This document shows, one piece after another, positions 1-7,883 of a stretch of DNA of 64,000 bases. Every line of letters starts with the position of its first letter. Within the stretch, counting starts at the first letter, position 1. The stretch is from assembly GCA_038212095.1 (NCBI GenBank), contig JBBQUW010000002.1:62001-126000 (forward strand), in the 5' to 3' direction. This DNA is from JAICYJ01 sp038212095 (GTDB lineage Bacteria > Actinomycetota > Thermoleophilia > Gaiellales > JAICJC01). The translations under genes were made by a program, and so were the position numbers. Under the pieces are notes generated by a model, which worked only from the letters and a program-made list of their open reading frames with translations, searched no databases and was not told the origin of the DNA.

Positions 1-55
1 CGAAACTCTCGTCGGTGGCGTCCACCGACCGCGAGGGCACGGGCTGCTCTGACAT
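1..55 (-). CDS. 5' end of a gene cut by the window edge, possibly thioredoxin-like
   Basis: Only the first 18 codons lie inside the window, reading MSEQPVPSRSVDATDESF. The ATG overlaps the TGA of the PAC2-family gene in an ATGA junction, so the two are very likely translated in series. A V-D-A-T-D-x-x-F stretch at this position is typical of the first strand of thioredoxin-domain proteins, but 18 residues are too few to decide; treat the family as a guess. Confidence 0.4.
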   Translation of the reverse strand, partial: MSEQPVPSRSVDATDESF

Positions 56-897
56 CAGCCGTTCTCCTCCCCGCTCTGCTCTCGCAGGTAGCGCTCGAAG
101 TCCGCCGCCAGATCCTCTCCGGTGGGAGGATCCTCGGCGTCGGCCGCCGACTCGAGCTGCTCGACGTAGGCGCCCAGCTCGGGGTCGTCGGCAACGGCCG
201 CCGCCACCCTGACGGCGTACTCGCTGGCGGCGCGCTCCAGATCGCCGCTGGGCGGCGGCGTGCCGGCCAGGTCGGCCAACCGCTCGAGCAGTGCGACGGC
301 CGCGCGCGGGTTGGGTGTCGCCGAGATGTAGTGCGGCGTAGCCGCCCACAGGCTGGCCGAGCGCAGATCCGCCCGGGCGCAGGCGTCGTGCAGCACGCCC
401 ACGATGCCGGTCGGCCCCTCGTAGTTCGAGCGCGTCAGACCCAGCCGCGCGATCAGCTCGTCGTCAGAGGCGGTGGACGAGACCGGTACCGGCCGCGTGT
501 GCGGCGTGTCCGCCAGCAACGCGCCAAGCGTCACGACCAGCTCGACGCGCATCGTGCGGGCCAGGCCACATATCGCGTCGGCGTACCCGCGCCAGCGCAT
601 GTTCGGCTCCGGTCCGATCACGATCACGATGTCGTGCGGCTCGGATGCCAGAAACTCGGTGTCCGGCCACTCCACGCTGCGCACGTAGCCATCGTGCAGC
701 GTGACGCTTGGCCGCGTCTGCTGGTAGTCGATGAACGGATCGGGGTCGATCACCGCGAACCGCTCGGCGTCGGTGACGGCGCGCAGGTAGCCGGCCGCCA
801 GGCTGGCCGCCCCGCCGGCATCGTTCCAGCCGCGGAAGGCCGCAACCATGGTCGGCCGCTTCAGCTTCGGCGTCGATTCGATCGTGATCACGTCCAC
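55..897 (-). CDS. PAC2 (proteasome assembly chaperone) family protein
   Basis: This 280-residue protein belongs to the PAC2 family, named after the eukaryotic proteasome assembly chaperone; in actinobacteria these are conserved cytosolic proteins of unclear role. The family pattern is visible from the N-terminus: a short strand, then AAFRGWNDAGGAASLAAGYL near residues 19-38, a D-P-D-P-F-I-D segment near 50, and an I-V-I-x-G-P-E-P-N-M-R-W block near 92-102. The last ~60 residues are acidic and alanine-rich. The GTG start at 897 lies 6 nt behind a GACACT element (904-909, minus strand), which suggests a leaderless message divergent from the MarP-like gene. Its stop overlaps the start of the next gene by ATGA. 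Family assignment is firm; function is not. Confidence 0.85.
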   Translation of the reverse strand: MDVITIESTPKLKRPTMVAAFRGWNDAGGAASLAAGYLRAVTDAERFAVIDPDPFIDYQQTRPSVTLHDGYVRSVEWPDTEFLASEPHDIVIVIGPEPNMRWRGYADAICGLARTMRVELVVTLGALLADTPHTRPVPVSSTASDDELIARLGLTRSNYEGPTGIVGVLHDACARADLRSASLWAATPHYISATPNPRAAVALLERLADLAGTPPPSGDLERAASEYAVRVAAAVADDPELGAYVEQLESAADAEDPPTGEDLAADFERYLREQSGEENG

Positions 898-903
898 GCT
901 GGA

Positions 904-935
904 AGTGTCGCACAGCTTCCGAATCCGCCGATACT
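904..935. promoter_or_regulatory. Divergent leaderless promoters (PAC2 gene / MarP-like gene)
   Basis: GACACT on the minus strand (904-909) ends 6 nt before the GTG of the PAC2 gene, and GATACT on the plus strand (930-935) ends 6 nt before the GTG at 942. The 44-bp intergenic gap leaves no room for ribosome binding sites, so both transcripts probably start at or next to the start codon. Confidence 0.5.
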
Positions 936-941
936 ACGGCC

Positions 942-2075
942 GTGACACGCGTCGATCTCGTCGTGATCGTGTGGGTGGCCCTCTCGGCCGCGATCGGCTT
1001 TCGCCGGGGCCTGGTCGGCCAGGCGCTGGCGCTGGGCGGCTTCGCACTGGGCGCCCTGATCGGCTCGCGGGTCGGGCCGTACGCGCTCTCGGCCGGCGCG
1101 CGCGAGAGCTGGCAACCGGTGGCCGCGCTGGCGGGAGCCCTGATCGGCGGCCTGGTGGTGCAGGTCGCCACTGGCTCGCTGGCCGCGATGCTGCGGCGCC
1201 GCTTCCTGCGCGAGCCGCTGGCAACTCTGGACGGCATCGGCGGGCTGGTGGTGGGCAGCGCGCTCGGCCTGGCCGTTGTCTGGATGCTGGCCGTGACGGC
1301 GCTCCACCAGCCATCGCTCGGGCTACGTGGCGACGTGCAGCGATCGTCGATCCTGCCGCGGCTCGTGCGCTGGCTGCCGGCACAGACGCTGCTGGACGCG
1401 ATCGCCCGGCTGGATCAGCTGCCGGTGCTGCCCGTGGGCGGCGTGCGATCGCTCCCGGCTCCGGACGCGGCGGTATCGCGACTGTCGGCGGTGCGCCGGG
1501 CTGCGGCCGGCGTGGTGCTGGTCGAAGGCACGTCCTGCGGCCTCACGCTGCAGGGCACCGGTTGGGTGGTTCGGCCCGGACTAGTCGCGACCAACGCACA
1601 CGTGGTCGCGGGCGAGCACGACACCGAGGTGCGTCTGGGCGGCTCGACGCTGAGTGCCACCCCGGTCTACATCAGCGCGTCGACCGACGTGGCGCTGCTG
1701 CGGGTGAGCGGGCTTTCGGCGCCCACGTTGCCCACGCTTGTGAGCCCCCGCAGCGGCACACGGGTGGCGTTGCTGGGTCACCCGGGCGGCGGACCGCTGA
1801 CGGCCGCGCCGGGGTCGATCGGCGCGCGCGCGCAGGTGCTGGCCCCGGACGCCTATGGCCGCGGACACGCCTTCCGGATGGTGGTGCCGATCCGCGGCAC
1901 GGTGCTCCACGGCGACAGCGGCGGCCCGGTGGTCGATCGCAGCGGCCGGGTCGTGGCGATGATGTTCGCGGCCGCGGACGGCGGCGGAGGCGGCTACGGC
2001 GTGCCGGTCTCGGACGTGCTGCACGGCCTGAACGCGCGGCATGCGAGCGCCGACACGGGGCCGTGCGTGCAGTAG
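942..2075 (+). CDS. MarP-like membrane-anchored serine protease (CvpA + trypsin-like)
   Basis: A CvpA-type membrane region (about four hydrophobic helices within residues 4-125) is followed by a chymotrypsin-fold protease. The triad is visible: His220 in TNAHVVAG, Asp249 in STDVALLRV and Ser326 in HGDSGGPVVD. Cys199 (GTSCGL) and Cys375 (GPCVQ) flank the protease as in mycobacterial MarP, where the pair forms a regulatory disulfide in the extracytoplasmic domain. The length (377 aa) fits MarP (~400 aa), an acid/oxidative stress protease. The start is GTG, 6 nt after a GATACT -10 element. The gene is divergent from the PAC2 gene. The fold and family are certain; the acid-resistance role is taken from mycobacteria. 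Confidence 0.9.
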   Translation: MTRVDLVVIVWVALSAAIGFRRGLVGQALALGGFALGALIGSRVGPYALSAGARESWQPVAALAGALIGGLVVQVATGSLAAMLRRRFLREPLATLDGIGGLVVGSALGLAVVWMLAVTALHQPSLGLRGDVQRSSILPRLVRWLPAQTLLDAIARLDQLPVLPVGGVRSLPAPDAAVSRLSAVRRAAAGVVLVEGTSCGLTLQGTGWVVRPGLVATNAHVVAGEHDTEVRLGGSTLSATPVYISASTDVALLRVSGLSAPTLPTLVSPRSGTRVALLGHPGGGPLTAAPGSIGARAQVLAPDAYGRGHAFRMVVPIRGTVLHGDSGGPVVDRSGRVVAMMFAAADGGGGGYGVPVSDVLHGLNARHASADTGPCVQ

Positions 2076-2091
2076 GGGTACGATCCGGGCT

Positions 2092-2286
2092 GTGAAGATC
2101 CGCGTGGCTCGGCATCTGGCGACGGCGGCGGTCGTGATCAGCCTGCAGCTGATGGCGACGCTGATGACGATGCGGCGTGAGCCGCTGGGCCGTTTCGAGG
2201 GCGCCACGGTCAGCGGCTTGCTGTGGGCTGCCTTCCGGCCGCGTCAGGGTGCGGCGCCGGTCGGAGCCCTGCCCCGGCGCCCCTGA
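2092..2286 (+). CDS. Small hydrophobic protein (64 aa), hypothetical
   Basis: A GTG at 2092 follows a TACGAT element (2079-2084) with a 7-nt spacer, the leaderless arrangement seen at many genes here. The product would be 64 residues: a basic N-terminus (VKIRVARH), one membrane-length hydrophobic segment (residues ~9-29) and a polar, proline/arginine-rich tail. The last 43 nt overlap the 3' end of the convergent VWA gene, which weakens the case for the full length. I do not recognise the family. Confidence 0.4.
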   Translation: MKIRVARHLATAAVVISLQLMATLMTMRREPLGRFEGATVSGLLWAAFRPRQGAAPVGALPRRP

Positions 2287-3440
2287 CCGGGCCGGATTCG
2301 CCGCAGGGCATCGGCCAGCGCCTCCAAGGCGACCAGGTTATGGCCCGCCAGAAAGCCGTCCACGTGACGAAGTGCGATCTGCATGCCTCCGGCCAGCGGC
2401 TCGAATCCGACGTGCCCTTTGAGCGGATTGACCCACATCAGGCTGGCCGCCTGTCGCGCGATCGTGGCCAGCTGCTCGTCGAGCAGTGAGAGGTCGCCGC
2501 GCTCCCAGCCGTCCGACGCGATCACCACCACCGCGCCCCGCGTCAGACCGCGGCGCCCGAAGCGGCTGTTGTAGGCCAGCAGGGACTCGCCGATGCGCGT
2601 GCCCCCGCCCCAGTCGGTCATCGCCGCGCTGGCACGCTCCAGCGCGGCGTCGGGATCGCGGCCGGAGAGGTGAGGTGTCAGCTGTGTCAGCCGCGTGCCG
2701 AACGCGAACGCCTCCACGTGCCGCGACGCCCCCTCGCGCGCGGTCAGCGCCTGCAAGAACATCACCAGCGCCCGCGCGTAGGGCTCCATCGAGCCGGACA
2801 CGTCCACCAGCACCACCAGCTTTCGGGGCACCAGCTTGCGCGAGCGCCACGCTCGCTCCAACGGGATCCCGTCGGATCGCATCGCCTGGCGCAGCGTTCG
2901 CCGCTGATCCAGCACGCCACCCGCGGCGGGCGCCAGCCGGCGGGACAGGCGCAGCGGATGGAGCCGGGCGAGGTCGTCCATCAGCCGTCGCACGCGGCGC
3001 AGCTCGTCGCGCGACATGTGGGCGAAGTCACGGTGGCGCAGCAGCTCGTCGCTCGCCGCGGCGGCTGCACGCAGCTCCTGCTCGTCGTCCACGTCCGGCT
3101 CGTCGCCCAGCTCGTTCGCCGGCACCGTCAGCGGGCGAGCGGGGGCGGGCATGGTCAGGGCGAGGTCGGGCACGCTCTCTCCCGCCTGCCGCGGCGCCCG
3201 CTCCCAGAACGCGCGGAAGGCTAGGTCGAACACCTCGAGGTCGTCGTGGCGGGCGATCAGCGTGCAGCGCAGCGCGTGGTAGACCTGCCCGCGGTCGGCC
3301 AGCTCAACCGCGTCCAGCCCCCGCAGCGCGTCCTGTAGCCGACCCGGGCCGACCTCGACGCCGGCCTCGCGCAGGATGCGGCCGAACGTGACCAGCTTGC
3401 GGGCGACCGCATCGCCCGGCCCGGCCGTCGCCTCCACCAT
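2244..3440 (-). CDS. VWA domain protein of the CoxE family
   Basis: This 398-residue protein has a helical N-terminal half typical of CoxE-like proteins (RILREAGVEVGPGRLQDAL near residues 21-39) and a C-terminal von Willebrand A domain. The metal-ion adhesion site is intact: DVSGSM at 213-218, Thr281 in GGGTRIG and Asp310 in IASDGWE. CoxE-type VWA proteins work with MoxR ATPases (CoxD) as chaperone-like pairs that load cofactors or assemble enzyme complexes. Its MoxR partner is directly upstream, 3 nt away. No carbon monoxide dehydrogenase genes are in the window, so the client is unknown. Confidence 0.88.
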   Translation of the reverse strand: MVEATAGPGDAVARKLVTFGRILREAGVEVGPGRLQDALRGLDAVELADRGQVYHALRCTLIARHDDLEVFDLAFRAFWERAPRQAGESVPDLALTMPAPARPLTVPANELGDEPDVDDEQELRAAAAASDELLRHRDFAHMSRDELRRVRRLMDDLARLHPLRLSRRLAPAAGGVLDQRRTLRQAMRSDGIPLERAWRSRKLVPRKLVVLVDVSGSMEPYARALVMFLQALTAREGASRHVEAFAFGTRLTQLTPHLSGRDPDAALERASAAMTDWGGGTRIGESLLAYNSRFGRRGLTRGAVVVIASDGWERGDLSLLDEQLATIARQAASLMWVNPLKGHVGFEPLAGGMQIALRHVDGFLAGHNLVALEALADALRRIRPGQGRRGRAPTGAAP

Positions 3441-3443
3441 CGC

Positions 3444-4337
3444 TCAGGCCCCGCGTGCCTCGCCGACCAGCTGGCGCAGGCCGGCGTCTCGCACCCGCTC
3501 GACGTCCTCGTGATACTTCAGCACCGAGCCGAGCGTCGCATCCACCACGCCCGCCTCCAGCTCCTGTTGGCCGAGCGCGAGCAACGCCTGCGTCCAGTCG
3601 ATCGTCTCGGCGACGCCCGGCGCCTTGGCCAGGTCGAGCTCGCGCAGCCGCTGGACGAACGCTGCCGCCTGGCCGGCCAGCCGCTCCGGCACGCCGGGTA
3701 CGCGGGCGCGCACGATCTCGATCTCGCGCTCCAGCGACGGGTGCCCGATCCAGTGGTAGAGGCAGCGGCGCTTGAGGGCGTCGTGCAGCTCGCGGGTGCG
3801 GTTGGAGGTCAGGATCACCCGCGGCCGCCGCCGTGCGCGGATCGTGCCGATCTCGGGAATCGTGACCTGGAAGTCGGACAGGAGCTCGAGCAGAAACGCT
3901 TCGAACTCGTCGTCGGCGCGGTCGATCTCGTCGATCAGCAGCACCGGCGGCTGCTCGTCGTCGTTCTCGATCGCGTCCAGCAGCGGGCGGCGCTCCAGGA
4001 ACTCGCGGCCGAACAGCTCGTGCAGCGTCTCGCGCCCGGACACGGCCTGGCCGGCCTCCAGCGTGCGGATGTACAGCAGCTGCCGGGCGTAGCTCCAGTC
4101 GTACAGGGCGTGTGCGACGTCGATGCCTTCATAGCACTGCAGCCGGATCAGCCGGCCGCCGCTGATCGCCGACAGCGCCTTGGCCAGCTCGGTCTTGCCG
4201 ACACCGGCCTCGCCCTCCAGGAGCAGCGGCTTCTCCAGCACCAGCGACAGGTGCAGCACGGTGGCCAGGCCGCGATCGGCGAGGTAGGCCTGCTCGCGCA
4301 GGGCGAGGGTCAGCTCGTCGACGGTGGCAGGCGTCAC
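3444..4337 (-). CDS. MoxR-family AAA+ ATPase (CoxD-like)
   Basis: A 297-residue AAA+ ATPase with Walker A EGEAGVGKTE (41-50), Walker B LLIDEIDRADDE (133-144), a sensor-1 strand VILTSNRTRE and an arginine-rich LKRRCLYHW segment, all as in MoxR/CoxD proteins. It presumably uses ATP hydrolysis to remodel a client together with the VWA protein encoded 3 nt downstream; the two form a clear operon. The start is GTG at 4337, 6 nt after a TATCGT element on the minus strand (4344-4349), so it is probably leaderless. An ATG-rich region lies on the opposite strand, where transcription of the SDR gene diverges. Confidence 0.9.
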   Translation of the reverse strand: MTPATVDELTLALREQAYLADRGLATVLHLSLVLEKPLLLEGEAGVGKTELAKALSAISGGRLIRLQCYEGIDVAHALYDWSYARQLLYIRTLEAGQAVSGRETLHELFGREFLERRPLLDAIENDDEQPPVLLIDEIDRADDEFEAFLLELLSDFQVTIPEIGTIRARRRPRVILTSNRTRELHDALKRRCLYHWIGHPSLEREIEIVRARVPGVPERLAGQAAAFVQRLRELDLAKAPGVAETIDWTQALLALGQQELEAGVVDATLGSVLKYHEDVERVRDAGLRQLVGEARGA

Positions 4338-4381
4338 AGGGTCACGATATCAGCGGTGTGCCGGGTGCATCCGCCAGACGA

Positions 4382-4409
4382 TACGATGCGTGCCATGGCA
4401 GACCGCTAG
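4382..4409 (+). promoter_or_regulatory. Promoter and 4-codon leader ORF upstream of the SDR gene
   Basis: TACGAT (4382-4387) is followed 7 nt later by ATG GCA GAC CGC TAG (4395-4409), a complete reading frame for Met-Ala-Asp-Arg. The SDR start is 51 nt further on with its own Shine-Dalgarno. The layout looks like a leaderless mini-ORF at the 5' end of the SDR message; it may be fortuitous. Confidence 0.4.
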
Positions 4410-4460
4410 CTCCCCGATCCATTCTCTGTCCCGCGATTCTCTCTGGAGGAGCTGCCCGCC

Positions 4461-5246
4461 ATGTCCCGTACCGATCTGCCGCTGTCCGGCCGCGTTGCCG
4501 TCGTCACCGGCGTGTCCCGCCGGATCGGCATCGGATTCGCGATCGCTGAGCGCCTGCTTGAGATGGGGGCGGCCGTGTTCGCGCAGTCGTGGACGCCCCA
4601 CGATTCGCGCATGCCGTGGGGAGCCGATCCCGCCGGCATCGACGGAGTGGTCGACGAGCTTCGCGCGATCGGCGTCGTCGAGCACACAGAGTGTGACTTC
4701 GCCGACCCGCTCGCCCCGCAACAGGTGATCGCTGCCGCGTGTGCGTCGTTCGGTCACGTCGACATTCTGGTTGCAAACCACGCTCGTAGCGGCCACGGAA
4801 CGCTCGCTGAGACGACCGCCGCGGAGCTCGACTCCTTTCTCCACGAGAATGTCCGCGCGACGGTGCTGCTGGTGCAGTCGTTCGTCGCTCAGCACGACCA
4901 TCGAGATGGCGGCCGCGTGGTGATGATGACCTCGGGACAGCACCTTGGGCCAATGGCACGCGAGGTCGCCTACGCGATTTCCAAAGGAGCGATCGAACAG
5001 GCGACCGCGACGCTCGCCGATGCTGTTGCCGATCACGGCATCACGCTCAATACGGTGAACCCGGGGCCCACCGACACCGGCTACGCGTCGCCCGCGGTTC
5101 TCGACGCTGTCGCCCGGCAGATGCCATTCGGCCGATGGGGCGCGCCGCGTGACGCTGCCCGCCTGATCGGGTGGCTGTGCAGTGACGATGCCGCGTGGGT
5201 GACGGGCCAGGTGATCAACTCCGAAGGCGGGTTCCGTCGCGGATGA
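4461..5246 (+). CDS. SDR-family oxidoreductase
   Basis: A classical-length (261 aa) short-chain dehydrogenase. The cofactor loop is TGVSRRIGIGFAIAE (16-30), a variant of TGxxxGxG with extra residues as in some 3-oxoacyl-ACP/enoyl reductase-like SDRs. The catalytic Ser lies in MMTSG (~158), and Tyr171-x3-Lys175 in YAISKG is intact. The usual NNAG is VANHA. The C-terminus (TGQVINSEGGF) is standard. The start is an ATG with a strong GGAGGAG ribosome site 8 nt upstream (around 4446-4452). The substrate cannot be told from sequence. The neighbouring second SDR and enoyl-CoA hydratase are on the opposite strand. Confidence 0.85.
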   Translation: MSRTDLPLSGRVAVVTGVSRRIGIGFAIAERLLEMGAAVFAQSWTPHDSRMPWGADPAGIDGVVDELRAIGVVEHTECDFADPLAPQQVIAAACASFGHVDILVANHARSGHGTLAETTAAELDSFLHENVRATVLLVQSFVAQHDHRDGGRVVMMTSGQHLGPMAREVAYAISKGAIEQATATLADAVADHGITLNTVNPGPTDTGYASPAVLDAVARQMPFGRWGAPRDAARLIGWLCSDDAAWVTGQVINSEGGFRRG

Positions 5247-5269
5247 CACCCGGCACCGAGCGCCGGCGG

Positions 5270-6019
5270 CTACACGATTCGCGCCGGGGTCGACCCGATC
5301 ACGTTCTCCATGCCGCCGTCGATCACGATCGTCTGACCGGTGATGTAGCCGCCCCGCTCAGAGACCAGAAAGGCGATCAGGTCGGCCACCTCCTCCGGCC
5401 GGCCCAGCCGCAGCATCGGAATGCCGGCTGCGACCTCGTCCAAGTCGGCCTCATACTGCTTGATGCCCTCGGTGTCGATCCAGCCGGGTGCGACGCAGGT
5501 GAGCGCGATGCCGTACCTGCCCCACTCGACGCTGAGCGTGGTGGTCAGCGCGCTCATGCCGGCGCGGGCGGCCGAGGAGTGCGCCATTCCGGGGATGCCG
5601 CGGGTCGGGCACAGCACCACCGAGACGACGCGGCCACCCCCGTTGGCGATCATCCACCGCTTCGCCACCTGCTGGGTCAGGTACCAGGGCGCGTCCAGGT
5701 TCAGCCGCCGTACGGCCTCCCAACCATTGGGCGTGATGTCCTCGGCCGGCGAGACGAACTGCCCGCCGGCGTTGTTGACCAGCGCGTCGATCCGCCCGAA
5801 GCGGTCGAGCGTGACCGAGATCAGATCATCCGCCACCTCCGGCTTACGGATGTCGCCCGCCAGGACGACGCAGCCCTCGCCGATCTCGGCTCGCACCGCC
5901 TCCAGCGGCTCCGGCCGGCGGCCCGCGATCACCACCGCGAAGCCGTCCCGGTGCAGCGCCAGCGCGGTCGCGCGTCCGATGCCGGTGCCGCCGCCGGTGA
6001 CGATCGCCGCGCGCGTCAC
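5270..6019 (-). CDS. SDR of the peroxisomal trans-2-enoyl-CoA reductase (PECR) type
   Basis: A 249-residue SDR with TGGGTGIGRAT (8-18) and NNAGG (82-86). Where classical SDRs have Y-S-A-A-K, this protein has S148-S-A-A-R152 in HSSAARAGM. The loss of both Tyr and Lys at these places matches the PECR / 2,4-dienoyl-CoA reductase subgroup, whose members carry an H-S-G-A-A-R-A-G sequence here and use other residues. Its ATG overlaps the stop of the upstream enoyl-CoA hydratase gene (ATGA), so the two are translated together. A role in unsaturated fatty acyl-CoA metabolism is inferred from subgroup and partner. The C-terminus carries the usual TGQTIVIDGG motif. Confidence 0.85.
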   Translation of the reverse strand: MTRAAIVTGGGTGIGRATALALHRDGFAVVIAGRRPEPLEAVRAEIGEGCVVLAGDIRKPEVADDLISVTLDRFGRIDALVNNAGGQFVSPAEDITPNGWEAVRRLNLDAPWYLTQQVAKRWMIANGGGRVVSVVLCPTRGIPGMAHSSAARAGMSALTTTLSVEWGRYGIALTCVAPGWIDTEGIKQYEADLDEVAAGIPMLRLGRPEEVADLIAFLVSERGGYITGQTIVIDGGMENVIGSTPARIV

Positions 6020-6753
6020 TCGGCCGCCCGGTAGCTCTTGGCCGCGGTCGAGAGCATGCCCTGGGCGGCGCGCTCGACGGCGAGCGACGCCGCCATCGAC
6101 ATCTCGCCGGAGCGGTCGATCAGCTCACGCGTGACCTGCAGCGCCGCCTGCGGCTGAGCCGCCATCAGCTCGGCCCACTCCAGGGCGGCCGTCTCGGCCT
6201 GGCCCTCGTCGACCAGCCGGTTGATCACGCCCAGCTCGAGCGCCCGGGCGGCATCGAATCGCTGTCCCAGCAGGATCAGCTCCTTCGCGCGAGCCGTCCC
6301 CAGCAGCCGCACCAGCCGGGTCATGCCGCCGGCGCTGGGCAGGATGCCGAGCGAGACCTCGGGCAGCGCGAAGCAAGCCGTGGTGTCGGCCACCCGCAGG
6401 TCGGCGGTGAGCGCGAACTCCAGCCCGCCGCCGATCGCCCACCCCGAGATCGCCGCGATCGAGGGCTGGGGCAGCGCCGGCAGCGCCTCCCACACCTGTC
6501 CCGGGCCGCGGTAGTAGCGCAGCGTGGCGTCGACGCTGTGGTCGGTGAACTCGGCCAGGTCGGCGCCTGCCGAGAACGCGCGCGGCGATCCGGCCAACAC
6601 CAGCACCCGCGCACTGCGGACGTGATCGCCCGCCAGCGCGTCCAGCAGTTGCCGGCACAGCTCCTCGCTCATCGCGTTCAGCTTCGCGGGGCGGTTCAGC
6701 CGCACGATGCAGACCGCTCCGCGCACCTCGGTGGTTACCAGGTCGTCGCTCAC
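6016..6753 (-). CDS. Enoyl-CoA hydratase/isomerase family protein
   Basis: A 245-residue crotonase-fold protein. The CoA/oxyanion segment SPRAFSAGADLAEF and the second oxyanion strand with a catalytic-type Glu (GWAIGGGLEFALTADLRV, then FALPEVSLGILPSAGG) are both present, and LILLGQRFDAARALELGVIN is the usual helix-10 region. I start at GTG 6753 (V-S-D-D-L-V-T-T-E-V), where homology should begin; an ATG at 6807 would add 18 unlikely residues. The stop overlaps the ATG of the PECR-like SDR. Together they look like a two-gene acyl-CoA module. Whether it hydrates, isomerises or hydrolyses cannot be decided here. Confidence 0.85.
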   Translation of the reverse strand: MSDDLVTTEVRGAVCIVRLNRPAKLNAMSEELCRQLLDALAGDHVRSARVLVLAGSPRAFSAGADLAEFTDHSVDATLRYYRGPGQVWEALPALPQPSIAAISGWAIGGGLEFALTADLRVADTTACFALPEVSLGILPSAGGMTRLVRLLGTARAKELILLGQRFDAARALELGVINRLVDEGQAETAALEWAELMAAQPQAALQVTRELIDRSGEMSMAASLAVERAAQGMLSTAAKSYRAAE

Positions 6754-6860
6754 TGCGAACGACGATACCGCACGCTTCCGCCCGCTAGCGATGGCAGCCG
6801 CGGTCATGCTCAGCCGGGGTTATTCAGAACACCGCGCAGGATGCCGATAGGAAATCACCC

Positions 6861-7883
6861 ATGACCGCCCGACGTCGCTCCCCCCAGCGCGACCGGCGCG
6901 AACTCGAGGTTCTGCACCGCGTCGCCGTGGCACTCTCGCAGTCGCTATCGACCAGCGAGGTGCTGAACGCGCTGACGCGCGAGCTGGTGCAGGGTGTCGA
7001 CCGCGCCTGCGAGTGCGCGATCTCGCTGTGGGACGAGCCGCGCGACATGCTGATCGATGCCGCGGCGCACACCATCCACGGCCCGCCGGCCTGGCCGCGC
7101 GGCCAGGTCGAGAACCCGCTGGCGGCATACCCGGCGACGCGGAGGCTGCTCAAGCGCGGCCGCGGCTGGGGTGAGTACCGCATGTCCGATCCGGCGCTGG
7201 CCGAGGGCGACCGCGAAGTGCTCGAGCTATGGGGATGGAAGGCGATGATCGAGCTGCCGCTGGTGCTCGAGGGGCGATCGGTGGGGCTGATCGAGGTGGC
7301 CGACTATCGCTCGTCGCGGCGCTGGTCTGCTCGCGATATCGCCTTCTGCCAGACGATCGCCAGCCAGGCGGCGATGGCGGTACGAAACGCGCAGCTGTTC
7401 GAGGATCTTCAGCGCCGTGCCGATCGCGACTCGCTGACCGACCTGCTCAACCACCGCGCGTTCTACGAGCGGCTCGGGCAGGAGCTCTCGCGGGCACAGC
7501 GCGAGGGCGTCGCGGTGGGCGTGATGGCGCTCGACCTGGACGACTTCAAGAGCGTCAACGACAGCCGCGGGCACCTGGCCGGCGACAGCACGCTGATCCT
7601 GGTGGCGGCGGCTATCCGCGCCGGCTGCCGCGACCACGACGTGGCGGCTCGGGTGGGTGGCGACGAGTTCGCGGTGATCCTGCCCGCGGTCGGCGACGAG
7701 ATCGAACTGGTGGCGCGGCGGCTGCTGGCAGCGATCTCATCGCAGGCCGGAATAAGCGCTTCGCTCGGCATCTCGATCGCCCAGGCCGGAGAGCGCGATC
7801 CGCTGCTGGTGATGGCCCGCGCCGACCGCTCGCTGCTGGCGGCCAAGCGATCGGGCAAGAAGACGTTCCGGATGTCGGCATGA
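6861..7883 (+). CDS. GAF-GGDEF diguanylate cyclase (first of tandem pair)
   Basis: A 340-residue soluble protein with a GAF domain (about residues 15-180) and a GGDEF domain (about 185-340). The signature GGDEF is intact at 266-270, and an inhibitory-site R-x-x-D (RDHD, 257-260) sits exactly five residues before it, so the enzyme should make cyclic di-GMP and be product-inhibited. There is no membrane helix or phosphorelay domain, so the GAF domain is the likely sensor. Its TGA overlaps the ATG of a closely similar second cyclase (ATGA). The pair probably arose by duplication. Confidence 0.93.
   Translation: MTARRRSPQRDRRELEVLHRVAVALSQSLSTSEVLNALTRELVQGVDRACECAISLWDEPRDMLIDAAAHTIHGPPAWPRGQVENPLAAYPATRRLLKRGRGWGEYRMSDPALAEGDREVLELWGWKAMIELPLVLEGRSVGLIEVADYRSSRRWSARDIAFCQTIASQAAMAVRNAQLFEDLQRRADRDSLTDLLNHRAFYERLGQELSRAQREGVAVGVMALDLDDFKSVNDSRGHLAGDSTLILVAAAIRAGCRDHDVAARVGGDEFAVILPAVGDEIELVARRLLAAISSQAGISASLGISIAQAGERDPLLVMARADRSLLAAKRSGKKTFRMSA

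Noticed and set aside
2383..3391. Long plus-strand open frames opposite the VWA gene
   Set aside because: They are shadows of a G+C-rich gene, rich in Arg, Pro and Ala, with no domain signal; the minus-strand VWA frame has intact motifs.
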